DNA from: Novosphingobium sp. B1
Lineage (GTDB): Bacteria > Pseudomonadota > Alphaproteobacteria > Sphingomonadales > Sphingomonadaceae
Assembly (NCBI RefSeq): GCF_900176395.1
Contig: NZ_FWXL01000001.1
Location: 682,001-746,000, forward strand
Reading direction: 5' to 3'
DNA length: 64,000 nucleotides
Shown here: piece after piece, positions 26,657 to 34,971 of the stretch
How the letters are laid out: each line of letters begins with the position of its first letter
Numbering within the stretch: position 1 is the first letter of the stretch
Program-made: the position numbers and the translations under genes
Notes under the pieces: generated by a model
Told to the model about the DNA's origin: nothing
The model's input: the letters and a program-made list of their open reading frames with translations, nothing else
Database searches by the model: none

Positions 26657-28027
26657 CTATTTCCTGATCTGAATTCGTGCGATTTCCTGCATGCCCGGCC
26701 CATCCCGGTGGATGGACGTATCGGCCTTGTCCGGCCGCCAGGTGACGCTGATGCCGCCCGGGGCAATCCCGCGATTGGCCAGCGCTGTGACAATCGCCGC
26801 CAGACGCGCGTCGATCAGGCTGTCGCGCTTGGCCGGATCCCAGTTCTCGGTTTCGCGCGCGATGATCATCACGTTGACCGGGCCTCTGGCGGCCTGAAGC
26901 ACGATCTGGTCGAGCACGGCCTGCGCATTGCCCATCAGGGTTGTGTCACCGAATTCGAAGCCAAGCTGGAGCATGGCCCCGGAAGGCGCATCGCCCGATG
27001 TGCTGACATCGTTGAGCGTGGCCGAGGGCACCGGTGCCGAGGGCGCGACGGGAAGCAGCGAAACGGGACCAGCCGATGCCGCGCCCTGCCGAAGCGGTGC
27101 AGCGAGCGCGCGACCGCGCAACTGATCGGCGGAAAATTCGGGAATGGTATCCTGCCGCTGCCCCATGCAGATCGAAGGATCGACTTTCGCTACCGCCGAG
27201 ATCAGCCGCATCGTCGCTTCTTCCAGCGCGGTGCGGATGCCGAGTTGCAATGGCTCCTGTCCCTTGGCACCGACATTGATGTCGAACAGGTCTGTGCCGA
27301 AGAAACGGAAGACGTTCGCCCCAATCTCGTATCCGGTGAACTGCTTGGTCAGGCTGATCGTCTTGATCACTTCCAGCGACCGGGAGTTCACGATGCGCAG
27401 ATCGACGGCAACGCTCTGGGTATAGACCCGCGCCTTCGGGCCAATATTGTTGATGACAACTTCACCGCCACCTGAACGGATATCGTAATTGAGTTCGGTG
27501 ATGCCGCCGACGATGTAGTAGTCGGACTTGGTGATGGTGCCGCCGAAATAGGGAAGCCACGGCACGCGGTTGCCATTGACCTCATGCACGTCACCGTCGC
27601 CAAGCTGACGCCGGTCGGTGTAACCCAGTTCGCGTTCCGCTATGGTAGGGTCGAAGCGCTCCGCAATGGTCAGCGGCCCGCCGATCTTGCCAAGCGCCGA
27701 ATAGACCATCAGCGCCCCGCCCTGCGTGATCGCGTTGCCCTCGTTGATCGAGTATTTGCCGGTGTAGTCCTTGACATCACCGACCGCGATCACACGGCGC
27801 GGCCCGTTTTGGGCAACGAGCTGATCACCAAAACAGGCCAGAGCGGCTTCCATAGGCGAGCGATTGTCGCGGACGGGTGTTCCAAGCGGCGTGGGTGCCT
27901 CACCTGGAGCCAGGCGCTGCGTGTTCACGCCGGGGTGAAGAGCCGAGCAGCCCGAAGTTGCGAGCGCTATCGCGACAAGTGCCGCCGAAGCACGCAGCTT
28001 CCCGAAGGCAAACGAAGAGAAAATCAT
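26657..28027 (-). CDS. CsgG/HfaB-family lipoprotein with OmpA-like tail
   Basis: A 456-residue lipoprotein (lipobox ATSGC, Cys27). Residues ~80-290 match CsgG/HfaB (VIAVGDVKDYTGKYS; SDYYIVGGITELNYDIRSGG; ALEEATMRLISAVAK), the ring pore that exports curli in E. coli and holdfast anchors in Caulobacter. After a Pro/Ala linker, residues ~350-456 look OmpA-like (LQLGFEFGDTTL...IDARLAAIVTALANRGI), which could bind peptidoglycan. Usual CsgG is about 270-280 residues, so the tail is extra. It is placed between a curlin-like small protein and the giant repeat protein. Confidence 0.85.
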   Translation of the reverse strand: MIFSSFAFGKLRASAALVAIALATSGCSALHPGVNTQRLAPGEAPTPLGTPVRDNRSPMEAALACFGDQLVAQNGPRRVIAVGDVKDYTGKYSINEGNAITQGGALMVYSALGKIGGPLTIAERFDPTIAERELGYTDRRQLGDGDVHEVNGNRVPWLPYFGGTITKSDYYIVGGITELNYDIRSGGGEVVINNIGPKARVYTQSVAVDLRIVNSRSLEVIKTISLTKQFTGYEIGANVFRFFGTDLFDINVGAKGQEPLQLGIRTALEEATMRLISAVAKVDPSICMGQRQDTIPEFSADQLRGRALAAPLRQGAASAGPVSLLPVAPSAPVPSATLNDVSTSGDAPSGAMLQLGFEFGDTTLMGNAQAVLDQIVLQAARGPVNVMIIARETENWDPAKRDSLIDARLAAIVTALANRGIAPGGISVTWRPDKADTSIHRDGPGMQEIARIQIRK

Positions 28028-28036
28028 ATCGCCGCC

Positions 28037-28567
28037 TCAATTCAAAGAACTGTATTGGCATGCGGTCGACCCTGTCACCGTCGCGGTCTGGTCACCCGAA
28101 TTGTCCTGTTCGGTATTGAGCGCCTGATAGTTGTCGCCGCGCACACTTGTGGAAATGGCGCCCGACGTGCTCGAACCGACTGAACCCGAATTGGACTGGT
28201 TGGCTGTGTTGCTTCCAGAACCGGATGCGCTGGCCAGCGTCGTGGTGTTGTCGTTGCCAGTCGAAGTGGAACTGTGCCCCGCAGTGGAAGGCGAATTGGC
28301 TACCGCGTTGGTCACGGAGTCGTTGCCGATCGCGCTCGCACCGACGGAGCAGTTATACTGACGATCGATATAGGTGTTATAGACAGGTGCCGCGTAGGTA
28401 CCGTTCAGTTTCTTCTGACGCAGATCTTCAAGGTAGGCCCGGTTGACCTTGTCGGTGCTGGTCTGGAATTGCCATGCGACATTTTCGCCAACATTGTTGG
28501 CAAAAACCGGCGTCGGTATCAGCCCGGCTGCGGCTAGCGCTCCCATGAGGATGCGGAATTTGGACAC
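28037..28567 (-). CDS. Small curlin/HfaA-like secreted protein
   Basis: A 176-residue protein with a signal peptide (to PTPVFA, about 23). The N-terminal part has a motif I associate with proteins next to CsgG (NVAWQFQTSTDKVNRAYLED). The rest is Asn/Ser/Gly/Gln-rich (SNTANQSNSGSVGSSTSG; NYQALNTEQDNSGDQ), like curlin repeats. It would be the minor or nucleating subunit exported by the pore encoded next. First gene of the long minus-strand series. Two cysteines could form a disulfide. Confidence 0.7.
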   Translation of the reverse strand: MSKFRILMGALAAAGLIPTPVFANNVGENVAWQFQTSTDKVNRAYLEDLRQKKLNGTYAAPVYNTYIDRQYNCSVGASAIGNDSVTNAVANSPSTAGHSSTSTGNDNTTTLASASGSGSNTANQSNSGSVGSSTSGAISTSVRGDNYQALNTEQDNSGDQTATVTGSTACQYSSLN

Positions 28568-28972
28568 TAGAATTTCTCCGTCACATGAGCTGGCAAGGAT
28601 GTTCGCGCAAGCTTGGCGGTCGGCTGCTGGGCCGAAAGTGGCCAGCGCCGCAGTCGTGCGCCCCGATCAAGGGCATCTGAGAGGCGGGCGTGCTTATCGA
28701 GCGGCTCGCCTCGCCCCTCAGGCGCAGCCCGCTTCCCCCCAAGCCAGAGGCGGCTGCGCGATGAAGGCGCTGAAATGTCAAACGGCGAGACACCGCTCCG
28801 GACAGCCTTTGGCGGTCATATCCGAATGCGGTGCCTCGCCTCCCCGTGGCGCGACCCGAGGGCACCGGCGTGAAGGGGTGAGTTGCCGGGCCAAGGGCAT
28901 CTTCCCCGGAAACCAACGAGGTGTCTGGATGGCTATCGGACAATCCGAGACTTGGGCTTTGGCGTGAGAGCG
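28568..28972. other. Structured non-coding region ahead of the fibre genes
   Basis: No convincing gene in 405 bp. It should carry the promoter of the fibre series. Two hairpins stand out: 28829-28838 with 28857-28867 (10-bp stem, one bulge) and CCGGG/CCCGG at 28886-28909. I could not match them to a riboswitch class I know. They may be a long structured leader or the terminator of the upstream small genes. Confidence 0.4.
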
Positions 28973-29206
28973 TCACTGGAATGCGCTCCAGATCGCCCAG
29001 GCAACAAAAGTCCAAAATACAAGCGCGATGGGAAGGGCCGCAACGACGACAAGCACAAGTGGGCTTGCCTCTCCACCGTCGTCCTGCGCGCCTTGATAAA
29101 AGAAGTCGCGATCCGGTACGCTCGATACGTCACGGTAATCGCTATTATTCAGCATCTCTTCGCGCTCATCGAGCAGGACTGCCGAAAGCATCGGAGACGA
29201 ACTCAT
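28973..29206 (-). CDS. Small membrane protein coupled to the phosphodiesterase operon
   Basis: A 77-residue protein: acidic N-terminal tail and one C-terminal membrane helix (LVLVVVAALPIALVFWTFVAW). The start at 29206 overlaps the previous stop (ATGA) and has GGAAGG seven bases upstream. No family recognised. Being the third gene of an overlapping trio with an EAL protein, it may localise or modulate that enzyme. Confidence 0.7.
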   Translation of the reverse strand: MSSSPMLSAVLLDEREEMLNNSDYRDVSSVPDRDFFYQGAQDDGGEASPLVLVVVAALPIALVFWTFVAWAIWSAFQ

Positions 29207-29382
29207 ACGAGAGCCTTCCACAATGCGATCAAACCCCACCAGAGCAGGCAACTCAAAGGGATGGCGATGAGAATGCCCCGTGGATTCCGGGGTTCGCACT
29301 CCGGCGCTTCAGCGCCAGGTTCGTACGGCACGACGAGCCATTCCCAGCGCCCTTTGGCGTTCGAGTGCTCGCGGCCGTTCAT
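29203..29382 (-). CDS. 59-residue membrane protein
   Basis: A short frame beginning MNGREHSNAKGRWEWLVV and ending with one membrane helix (ILIAIPLSCLLWWGLIALW). It shares ATGA overlaps with both the EAL gene upstream and the 77-residue gene downstream, which is strong evidence that it is translated. No family recognised. Probably an inner-membrane partner of the c-di-GMP enzyme. Confidence 0.7.
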   Translation of the reverse strand: MNGREHSNAKGRWEWLVVPYEPGAEAPECEPRNPRGILIAIPLSCLLWWGLIALWKALV

Positions 29383-30725
29383 TGGCCGACCGCCATGCTG
29401 GAAGGAGCGATTGAAGCATGAACAGCAGCACCGGCCTGACCGGCTTCAAATGACCGAGGGCGGCTCAGCGAAGGTCGCCCCCAGAAAAAGCCTTGCTGCC
29501 ACCGGCAACCTGCTTTTGCCGCCAATTCGGCCTGCTCTGCGGTTTCGACACCTTCTGCGATAACCGTCGCACCGAGCGACCAGGCAAGTCCTGCAAGATG
29601 CTCGAATATGCCCTGCTGAACTTCGCCGTAGCTTGCATAATGCAAAAAGAAGCGGTCGATTTTCACGAAATCGGGCGACAGCGCCATCACATTGCGGACC
29701 GACGCATATCCGGTTCCGAAATCGTCGATCGCTATCCGGCAACCCAAAGAGCGCAGATGATCCACGAGACGCACGGCCTCGCTCATGTTGGGGATTGCGG
29801 ATGTTTCGGTAATCTCCACCACCAGCCGACGTGCCAACCAAGGCTCTTGCCGGAGGCGCTGCACGGTCTCCTCCCAAAGATAATCGAGCGCAGCGCTTCG
29901 TGCCGAAATATTGACGCCTATCGTGACCTCGCCTGGCTGACGATCAAGTTCGTCCAGCGCCATCGCCACTACACGGTGATCAAGGAGGCGAATGAAGCCG
30001 AGCCGCTCCAATGCGCCTAGCGCGCCCTCAAGAGAGGAAGCCTGACCGTCACGATCGATATGACGAAGACAACCTTCCCAGTAGAGCACGCCTTCGGAGC
30101 CGCCAGCCTCCGCCGCCCGATCGGCATCCCTGACTGGCTGCCAGGCGAGGACCGGTTCAGCATCGCCGCCTTTGCTACCAAGCCCGGTCAGAAGCCCAGA
30201 AGCCATCGCCATATCGGAACGATATTGCTCGGCCCAACCACTGTCGGGTCGCGCAACGTCACCTGCGAAACCGCCTCCGACTTGACCAAGTACACTCGTC
30301 ACTGTCGGCATTGCCGAAGCCGAAATCAGTTCGTCGGCGGAAAGCGCGAAATGTATGCTGCCAACTGACGTCTCGACAGGCAGAAGGGGCGCGTCGGCGC
30401 ACAACCGCTTCAACCAGTCGACGCATTCCGCAACCGAATTGCCTAGTTGACCGGCATGGCGCCAGATAAGGCATTCCATGACACCGTTCGGGCCAGGCTC
30501 AACAAGGCCATTCACCCCCAGGGCATCGCTCAAGCGCCGCGTCAATTGAACCAGCACGGCGCGAGCCGCGTCTTCACCGTAAGCCTGACGGATATGGGGA
30601 AAGTTGTCGACGCGAAGACTGAAGCTCAGCGCAGCGCTTTCAACGAGGCGGCGACGAGGCAAAGGCAACGGGTGCACATTCCCGCCGACCTGCCCGCCAT
30701 GAACGCTGCCCCCTCTCGCTGCCAT
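29379..30725 (-). CDS. EAL-domain cyclic di-GMP phosphodiesterase
   Basis: A 448-residue cytosolic protein. The N-terminal half looks like a GGDEF fold without a GGDEF signature. The EAL domain (~190-420) keeps the catalytic set: Glu217 (as EGCLR instead of EALLR), Asn272, Glu304, Asp334-Asp335 (IDDFGTGYAS), Lys355, Glu391 and Gln411 (QGFFWGRP). I predict active c-di-GMP hydrolysis, which fits control of a surface fibre. The start at 30725 has AGAGGGG upstream; an earlier ATG does not. Confidence 0.88.
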   Translation of the reverse strand: MAARGGSVHGGQVGGNVHPLPLPRRRLVESAALSFSLRVDNFPHIRQAYGEDAARAVLVQLTRRLSDALGVNGLVEPGPNGVMECLIWRHAGQLGNSVAECVDWLKRLCADAPLLPVETSVGSIHFALSADELISASAMPTVTSVLGQVGGGFAGDVARPDSGWAEQYRSDMAMASGLLTGLGSKGGDAEPVLAWQPVRDADRAAEAGGSEGVLYWEGCLRHIDRDGQASSLEGALGALERLGFIRLLDHRVVAMALDELDRQPGEVTIGVNISARSAALDYLWEETVQRLRQEPWLARRLVVEITETSAIPNMSEAVRLVDHLRSLGCRIAIDDFGTGYASVRNVMALSPDFVKIDRFFLHYASYGEVQQGIFEHLAGLAWSLGATVIAEGVETAEQAELAAKAGCRWQQGFFWGRPSLSRPRSFEAGQAGAAVHASIAPSSMAVGQ

Positions 30726-30895
30726 TACGAACCCCTCTGAAACGCAGAAACAAAGAAAATAATCAATATAATCCCGCATCAGTTAAGAAGATCACGCGGA
30801 TTAATTGATCGCATCAGTGAAATTCTGAAAAATAAATTCAGATTTCATTGCATTAATTAAGTACTTCCTTCGCGCCGAATTTTAGGAGAACGAAA

Positions 30896-30991
30896 ATGTT
30901 TTTCGAACTATGGCAGCGGGTTAATTGGAGGATTATTAACAACCCGCAAGGCGAGATGCCGAGTCAATTAGGTGGCAATCCGGCAGCATAA
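30896..30991 (+). CDS. Possible 31-residue peptide
   Basis: A short frame (MFFELWQRVNWRIIN...) preceded by a strong AGGAGAACGAAA ribosome site, in the AT-rich region 30726-31091 between the divergent EAL gene and the kinase relic. The peptide is amphipathic with two tryptophans. The ribosome site is the only evidence; the rest of this 366-bp region shows no gene and probably holds the EAL promoter. Confidence 0.35.
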   Translation: MFFELWQRVNWRIINNPQGEMPSQLGGNPAA

Positions 30992-31091
30992 TGGTGCCAT
31001 TCCGGTGGTAGATTGCCTTCGCGACACCACGACGCGCAGATAGGCAATTTGACGGTCACCATCGTCGTTGCGACATGCGCAACCGTTCTTT

Positions 31092-31426
31092 ATGGACAGA
31101 GCGCATCGAACCGAGCGCAAACGCAAAAGGGCAGTGCAGCTGACTAAGAGCCACAACAACGAGCCCGATGGGGCGAAAGCGCCGCTTCCGCGCGAGTTGC
31201 TCCATGAACTGAAGCAGCCGCTTACGTGATCCGCCTTGCCACGGACAATATCCGCGTGCGCATCCTGCCGCTTCTTGAAAGCGACGAGGCCGGGTATCTC
31301 GCAGCGAAGCTCGATCGGATCGAAAGGCAGATTTATCGCGCTGCGAACTTATGGGATATTGGCGTGGATGCTGGAGAATCGCTCGCAACTACGCCGCGCC
31401 CTCTGAAGGACACGCCCCCCGCATAG
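31092..31426 (+). pseudogene. Histidine kinase remnant with frameshift
   Basis: One frame encodes PRELLHELKQPLT (a HisKA H-box) and stops at once (TGA). Shifting frame by one base gives the natural continuation IRLATDNIRVRILPLLES...LDRIERQIYRAANL, as in PAS-type kinases. So a base was lost at about 31228, and the ATPase domain downstream is missing. It points toward the two response-regulator genes at 31561-32312 and may have been their kinase. Confidence 0.7.
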
Positions 31427-31560
31427 GATCAGCGGCAAACGGGAATCAGGGGGAACTGGCTGGCGCCTCGGAAATCAAAAAGCACGGCCCGCATTCACGA
31501 AACGAGGCACCGCATCGGCAGCGCGGCTGCAATCCCCGCTCTCCCTTGAGAACCGGCCCG

Positions 31561-31923
31561 TCAGGATTGGGACCGCGCGATAATATCCAGCAATTGAGAC
31601 ACATCGAGAGGCTTGATCAAGACCGGCGGCGCCGGTTTCGCAAACCTGCTCATCTGCGTTTCGGTGACTGGGCTTCCCGTGAGCAGCACAATGCAAGGCC
31701 CGCTGCCGTGCCAAACCTCGGCTATATCCAGTCCACTTTCGAGGCCCAGGCCGACGTCGATCAGCGCCACCGTGAACGGGATTTGACGTGCCTTATCCAG
31801 CGCTTGCCCCACGGTATGCGCAAGCGTCACGGTCATGTCGTAGCTTTCAAGAAGCTCTGCAAGTTCCTCGGCGCTGTCGATGTCGTCCTCGACCAGGAGG
31901 ACACTCACTGCCTGCTCGCTCAT
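31561..31923 (-). CDS. Single-domain response regulator
   Basis: A 120-residue REC domain with acidic pocket Asp13-Asp14, phospho-acceptor Asp56 (ALIDVGLG), Thr82 (LLTGSP) and Lys104 (IKPLD). No output domain. Its ATG overlaps the stop of the preceding REC gene. It probably works in a phosphorelay, but the only kinase next door is broken, so the partner may be the kinase at 34972 or 37181. Confidence 0.88.
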   Translation of the reverse strand: MSEQAVSVLLVEDDIDSAEELAELLESYDMTVTLAHTVGQALDKARQIPFTVALIDVGLGLESGLDIAEVWHGSGPCIVLLTGSPVTETQMSRFAKPAPPVLIKPLDVSQLLDIIARSQS

Positions 31924-32312
31924 GCGCCCTTCTGTTTTTCGCTCAGGATTTCCTCGACCGCGACCAGCAACTCCCGATAGTCGACCGGCTTGACGAATTG
32001 GGCCGACACACCCTGCTCCCGTCCGGCTCGCCGGAAATCCTGATCACCATAGGCAGAAAGCAGCACGGCAGGGATATTACTGTGCTCCCGCTTCTCGGTG
32101 CGGATGCGGTTCAGCAGTTCGATACCCCCCAGTCCGGGCAATTGAATATCGCAGATCATCAGATCGAAATGCGACTCGCCCAGCAAAGTCAGCGCCGCCA
32201 GACCGTCTCGGCACCCCTCGGCTCTGTATCCATGGTCGCGCAATTCCAGGAGCAGGTCATCAAGCAGGTCCGCTTGATCTTCCACACACAGGATGCAGGC
32301 TGGCATGTTCAT
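31920..32312 (-). CDS. Single-domain response regulator
   Basis: A 130-residue REC domain with Glu11-Asp12, phospho-acceptor Asp55 (MICDIQLPGLGG), Ser86 (LLSAYG) and Lys108 (FVKPVD). Its start overlaps a 43-residue frame upstream, and its stop overlaps the second REC gene, giving a three-gene coupled unit. Two receivers with no output domain suggest a relay or a kinase sink. Confidence 0.88.
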   Translation of the reverse strand: MNMPACILCVEDQADLLDDLLLELRDHGYRAEGCRDGLAALTLLGESHFDLMICDIQLPGLGGIELLNRIRTEKREHSNIPAVLLSAYGDQDFRRAGREQGVSAQFVKPVDYRELLVAVEEILSEKQKGA

Positions 32313-32440
32313 GCTGTGACGTTCTGCCGCGCGCTATTGCCTGAAACGGCAAGCCGGACGGCCGCGCCGCATTCGTTGTATGCGATCACGCGAACGCCGC
32401 CCGGCGATATGACAATTGTGCAGACAACATCGTATCTCAT
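32309..32440 (-). CDS. 43-residue protein ahead of the receiver pair
   Basis: A short frame (MRYDVVCTIVISPGGVRVIA...) with GAAGG about 8 bp upstream and an ATGA overlap with the REC gene. The overlap and ribosome site suggest it is translated, possibly as a leader that sets receiver expression. No family recognised. The divergent TonB receptor begins 157 bp away, so both promoters lie between. Confidence 0.5.
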   Translation of the reverse strand: MRYDVVCTIVISPGGVRVIAYNECGAAVRLAVSGNSARQNVTA

Positions 32441-32596
32441 GCGACCACCTTCTATACCGGCCAACCTTCGGCCGCGACAAAAAACCGTTGCCTGGTGTTT
32501 GCGCGTTTATCATAGGGCATCCCCCATGTGGAGTTGGCAGACGTCCGCGGGATAACCGACGACAATGGACGTCAAACATGGGGATGGTACGAGATC

Positions 32597-34807
32597 ATGT
32601 TGGTCAAGACGCTGACCGCCTGTGAAGCGACGATTTGGCGGGGGTATCCCGCAATCATCGTCGCCCTGCTTTCAGGCAGTCCGGCCCTGGCCCAAAGCGA
32701 AGAAGCCCATGACGAGCCGATCGTCGTCACCGCCACCAAGCGCGCCGAGAACCTGCAATCGGTGCCGATCTCGATCTCCGCGATCAGTGGCGACACGCTG
32801 ACGAGCGCGCGCGTAACCAATGTCGACACCCTCGTCAGCAGAGTGGTCAACCTGCAACTCAATTCGGTCGTTGGAGACAACACACCGATCTTCGCCATGC
32901 GCGGCGTGTCCATGTCCGACTACAGCCTCAACCAGTCCAGCCCGGTCGCGACCTATTACGACGAGGTCTACAAAGGCAATTTCGCCCTGCTTGGCGTTTC
33001 CATGTTCGACCTTGAACGCGTTGAGGTTCTGCGCGGGCCACAAGGCACCCTCTATGGCAAGAACACCACTGGCGGCGCGGTCAATCTGATCGCGCGAAAG
33101 GCGAGCCTGGGGAAGACGGACGGTTATTTCACCGCAGGCTATGGGAATTACGACCGCATCGACATCAACGGCGCGATCAACCTGCCGCTTGGCGACATGG
33201 CTGCCTTGCGCCTTGCGGGCACTTTCGCTCGGGCAGATGGTTGGTTCAGGAACGTCGTACCTGGCAAGGCCGACCTCGCCTCGGTGCGCGAATGGGCGCT
33301 TCGCACGACCATCCATGCTGAACCTGGCGATGGTCTGCGCCTGACCCTGCGCGCTTCGACGAGCAAGCAAACGCCGCGCAACTACGGTGTCTATGCGCAG
33401 CCCGAAGCGGTCAATCGAGCGGGCCTCGGCAAGTGGGAAATCGCTGCCAATATCGATGAGCGCCGCTTTGCGGAAACCTGGTCAGTCGCGGCAACCGCCG
33501 ATGCGACCATCGCGGACTGGCTGACGCTGACCAGCATCACTTCTTATGACAAAGGCAAGCTCTGGTTCTATGAAGACACCGACGGCACGGCCGCACAAAC
33601 CCTGGAAATCCCCTATTTTGACGATGCCAGCCAGGTAGCGCAGGATCTGCGGCTCACCAGCGACCTCGCCGGCCCCTTCAACTTCATTCTGGGCTTCTAT
33701 CTCAGCCGGGAGAAGGTGCTCAATGCCACCACTCTCGAGATCGCCAAGGATGTCGATTCCGATGGCATTCCAGGCATCACCGCCAACGACTGCGCTGTTG
33801 GTCTGCCGCTCGCGTGCCTGTTCAGCAACCGCTTCAGGCAGGTCAAGAAGAGCCTTGCCATCTACAGCGACGTCCAATATGCCATCTCCGATGCGCTGAC
33901 CTTGCGTGGCGGCCTGCGCTATACCGATGACCGTGGCGTCCAGGCCGATTTCGAGGCTAACGCCCTGGGCATCGACGGCACGCTGGTCGCCAATCTGATC
34001 CCGTTGTCAGAGCTTCGCTACAGCACCCAAAACCTGTCTGGAAAGATCGGTTTCGACTACAGCTTGACCGGTGGCGGCCTCCTGTACGTGCACGCCAGCC
34101 GCGGATACCGCGCACCGAGCTTCAATGCCCAGGCCTTCTTCGATCCATCGGAACTCACCGTGGCCAGGCCCGAGGAGGTGACTGCCTATGAAGCGGGCGC
34201 CAAACTACGGCTTGCGGGCGGCGCGGTCACGCTGAACATGGCGGCCTTCCATTACGACTACCACAACCAGCAGTTCATCAATGTCGATCCAAGCAACGCC
34301 GCACAAACGCTGCTCAACATCGACAAATCGCGGATATATGGTGCCGAAGCCGAGTTTTCGTTCCGTGCCAGCGAGACCCTGTCACTGCGCGGCGGACTGG
34401 GCCTGCTGTCCGCCAGGATCGTGCGCGGCTCGGCGAGCGGCGTGAACGTCGCGAACAACCGCCTCTCGAACGCGCCGCGACTGACATTCAATCTGGGTGC
34501 AGACCTGACCCTGCTCGACACCGGCATCGGTCGTCTGTCGCTCCACCCTAACGCGACCTATCAATCCAGCCAGTTCTTCGAGGTGTTGAACATCCCCAGA
34601 TTGCGCCAACCGGGCTATGCCATTTTCGAGGCGCATCTCGACTTTGCAACTTCGGATGGCCGCTGGCACGCTTCGCTATGGGGCAAGAATTTGACCAACA
34701 AGCACTATTTCACATCGCGCATCGATCTTCTGACAGGCTTCGGACTGGACTACAATCACATCGGCGCGCCGCGGACCTATGGTATCACCATGGGGGCCAG
34801 CTTCTGA
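32597..34807 (+). CDS. TonB-dependent receptor
   Basis: A 736-residue outer-membrane receptor: signal peptide (to SPALAQ), TonB-box region and plug (EPIVVTATKRAENLQSVPIS...VEVLRGPQGTLYGKNTTGGA), and a 22-strand barrel ending ITMGASF with terminal Phe. Such receptors import siderophores, vitamins or glycans; the ligand is unknown. The start at 32597 gives the best signal peptide; an ATG 23 codons earlier does not. Neighbouring signalling genes suggest regulated uptake. Confidence 0.92.
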   Translation: MLVKTLTACEATIWRGYPAIIVALLSGSPALAQSEEAHDEPIVVTATKRAENLQSVPISISAISGDTLTSARVTNVDTLVSRVVNLQLNSVVGDNTPIFAMRGVSMSDYSLNQSSPVATYYDEVYKGNFALLGVSMFDLERVEVLRGPQGTLYGKNTTGGAVNLIARKASLGKTDGYFTAGYGNYDRIDINGAINLPLGDMAALRLAGTFARADGWFRNVVPGKADLASVREWALRTTIHAEPGDGLRLTLRASTSKQTPRNYGVYAQPEAVNRAGLGKWEIAANIDERRFAETWSVAATADATIADWLTLTSITSYDKGKLWFYEDTDGTAAQTLEIPYFDDASQVAQDLRLTSDLAGPFNFILGFYLSREKVLNATTLEIAKDVDSDGIPGITANDCAVGLPLACLFSNRFRQVKKSLAIYSDVQYAISDALTLRGGLRYTDDRGVQADFEANALGIDGTLVANLIPLSELRYSTQNLSGKIGFDYSLTGGGLLYVHASRGYRAPSFNAQAFFDPSELTVARPEEVTAYEAGAKLRLAGGAVTLNMAAFHYDYHNQQFINVDPSNAAQTLLNIDKSRIYGAEAEFSFRASETLSLRGGLGLLSARIVRGSASGVNVANNRLSNAPRLTFNLGADLTLLDTGIGRLSLHPNATYQSSQFFEVLNIPRLRQPGYAIFEAHLDFATSDGRWHASLWGKNLTNKHYFTSRIDLLTGFGLDYNHIGAPRTYGITMGASF

Positions 34808-34971
34808 AAAGGGCGGATTGAAGCCGGCGAGCCGCATTCGAGAACGAACATGCCATCGACATTCGGTCGCGATCTCTTCAGGCCCGCAACGTGGCGGTCA
34901 ACGGCGAAATCGGACTTGACCGCATTCGAGCAATGCCGCCATCGTCTGGCCGATCCTCAACATGCAGGGCG

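Noticed and set aside
28780..28950. Cobalamin or c-di-GMP riboswitch
   Set aside because: Hairpins are present but the order and core bases do not fit either class.
28581..29015. Minus-strand frame of 144 codons ahead of the fibre genes
   Set aside because: Low-complexity composition, no ribosome site, and it overlaps the well-supported 77-residue gene.
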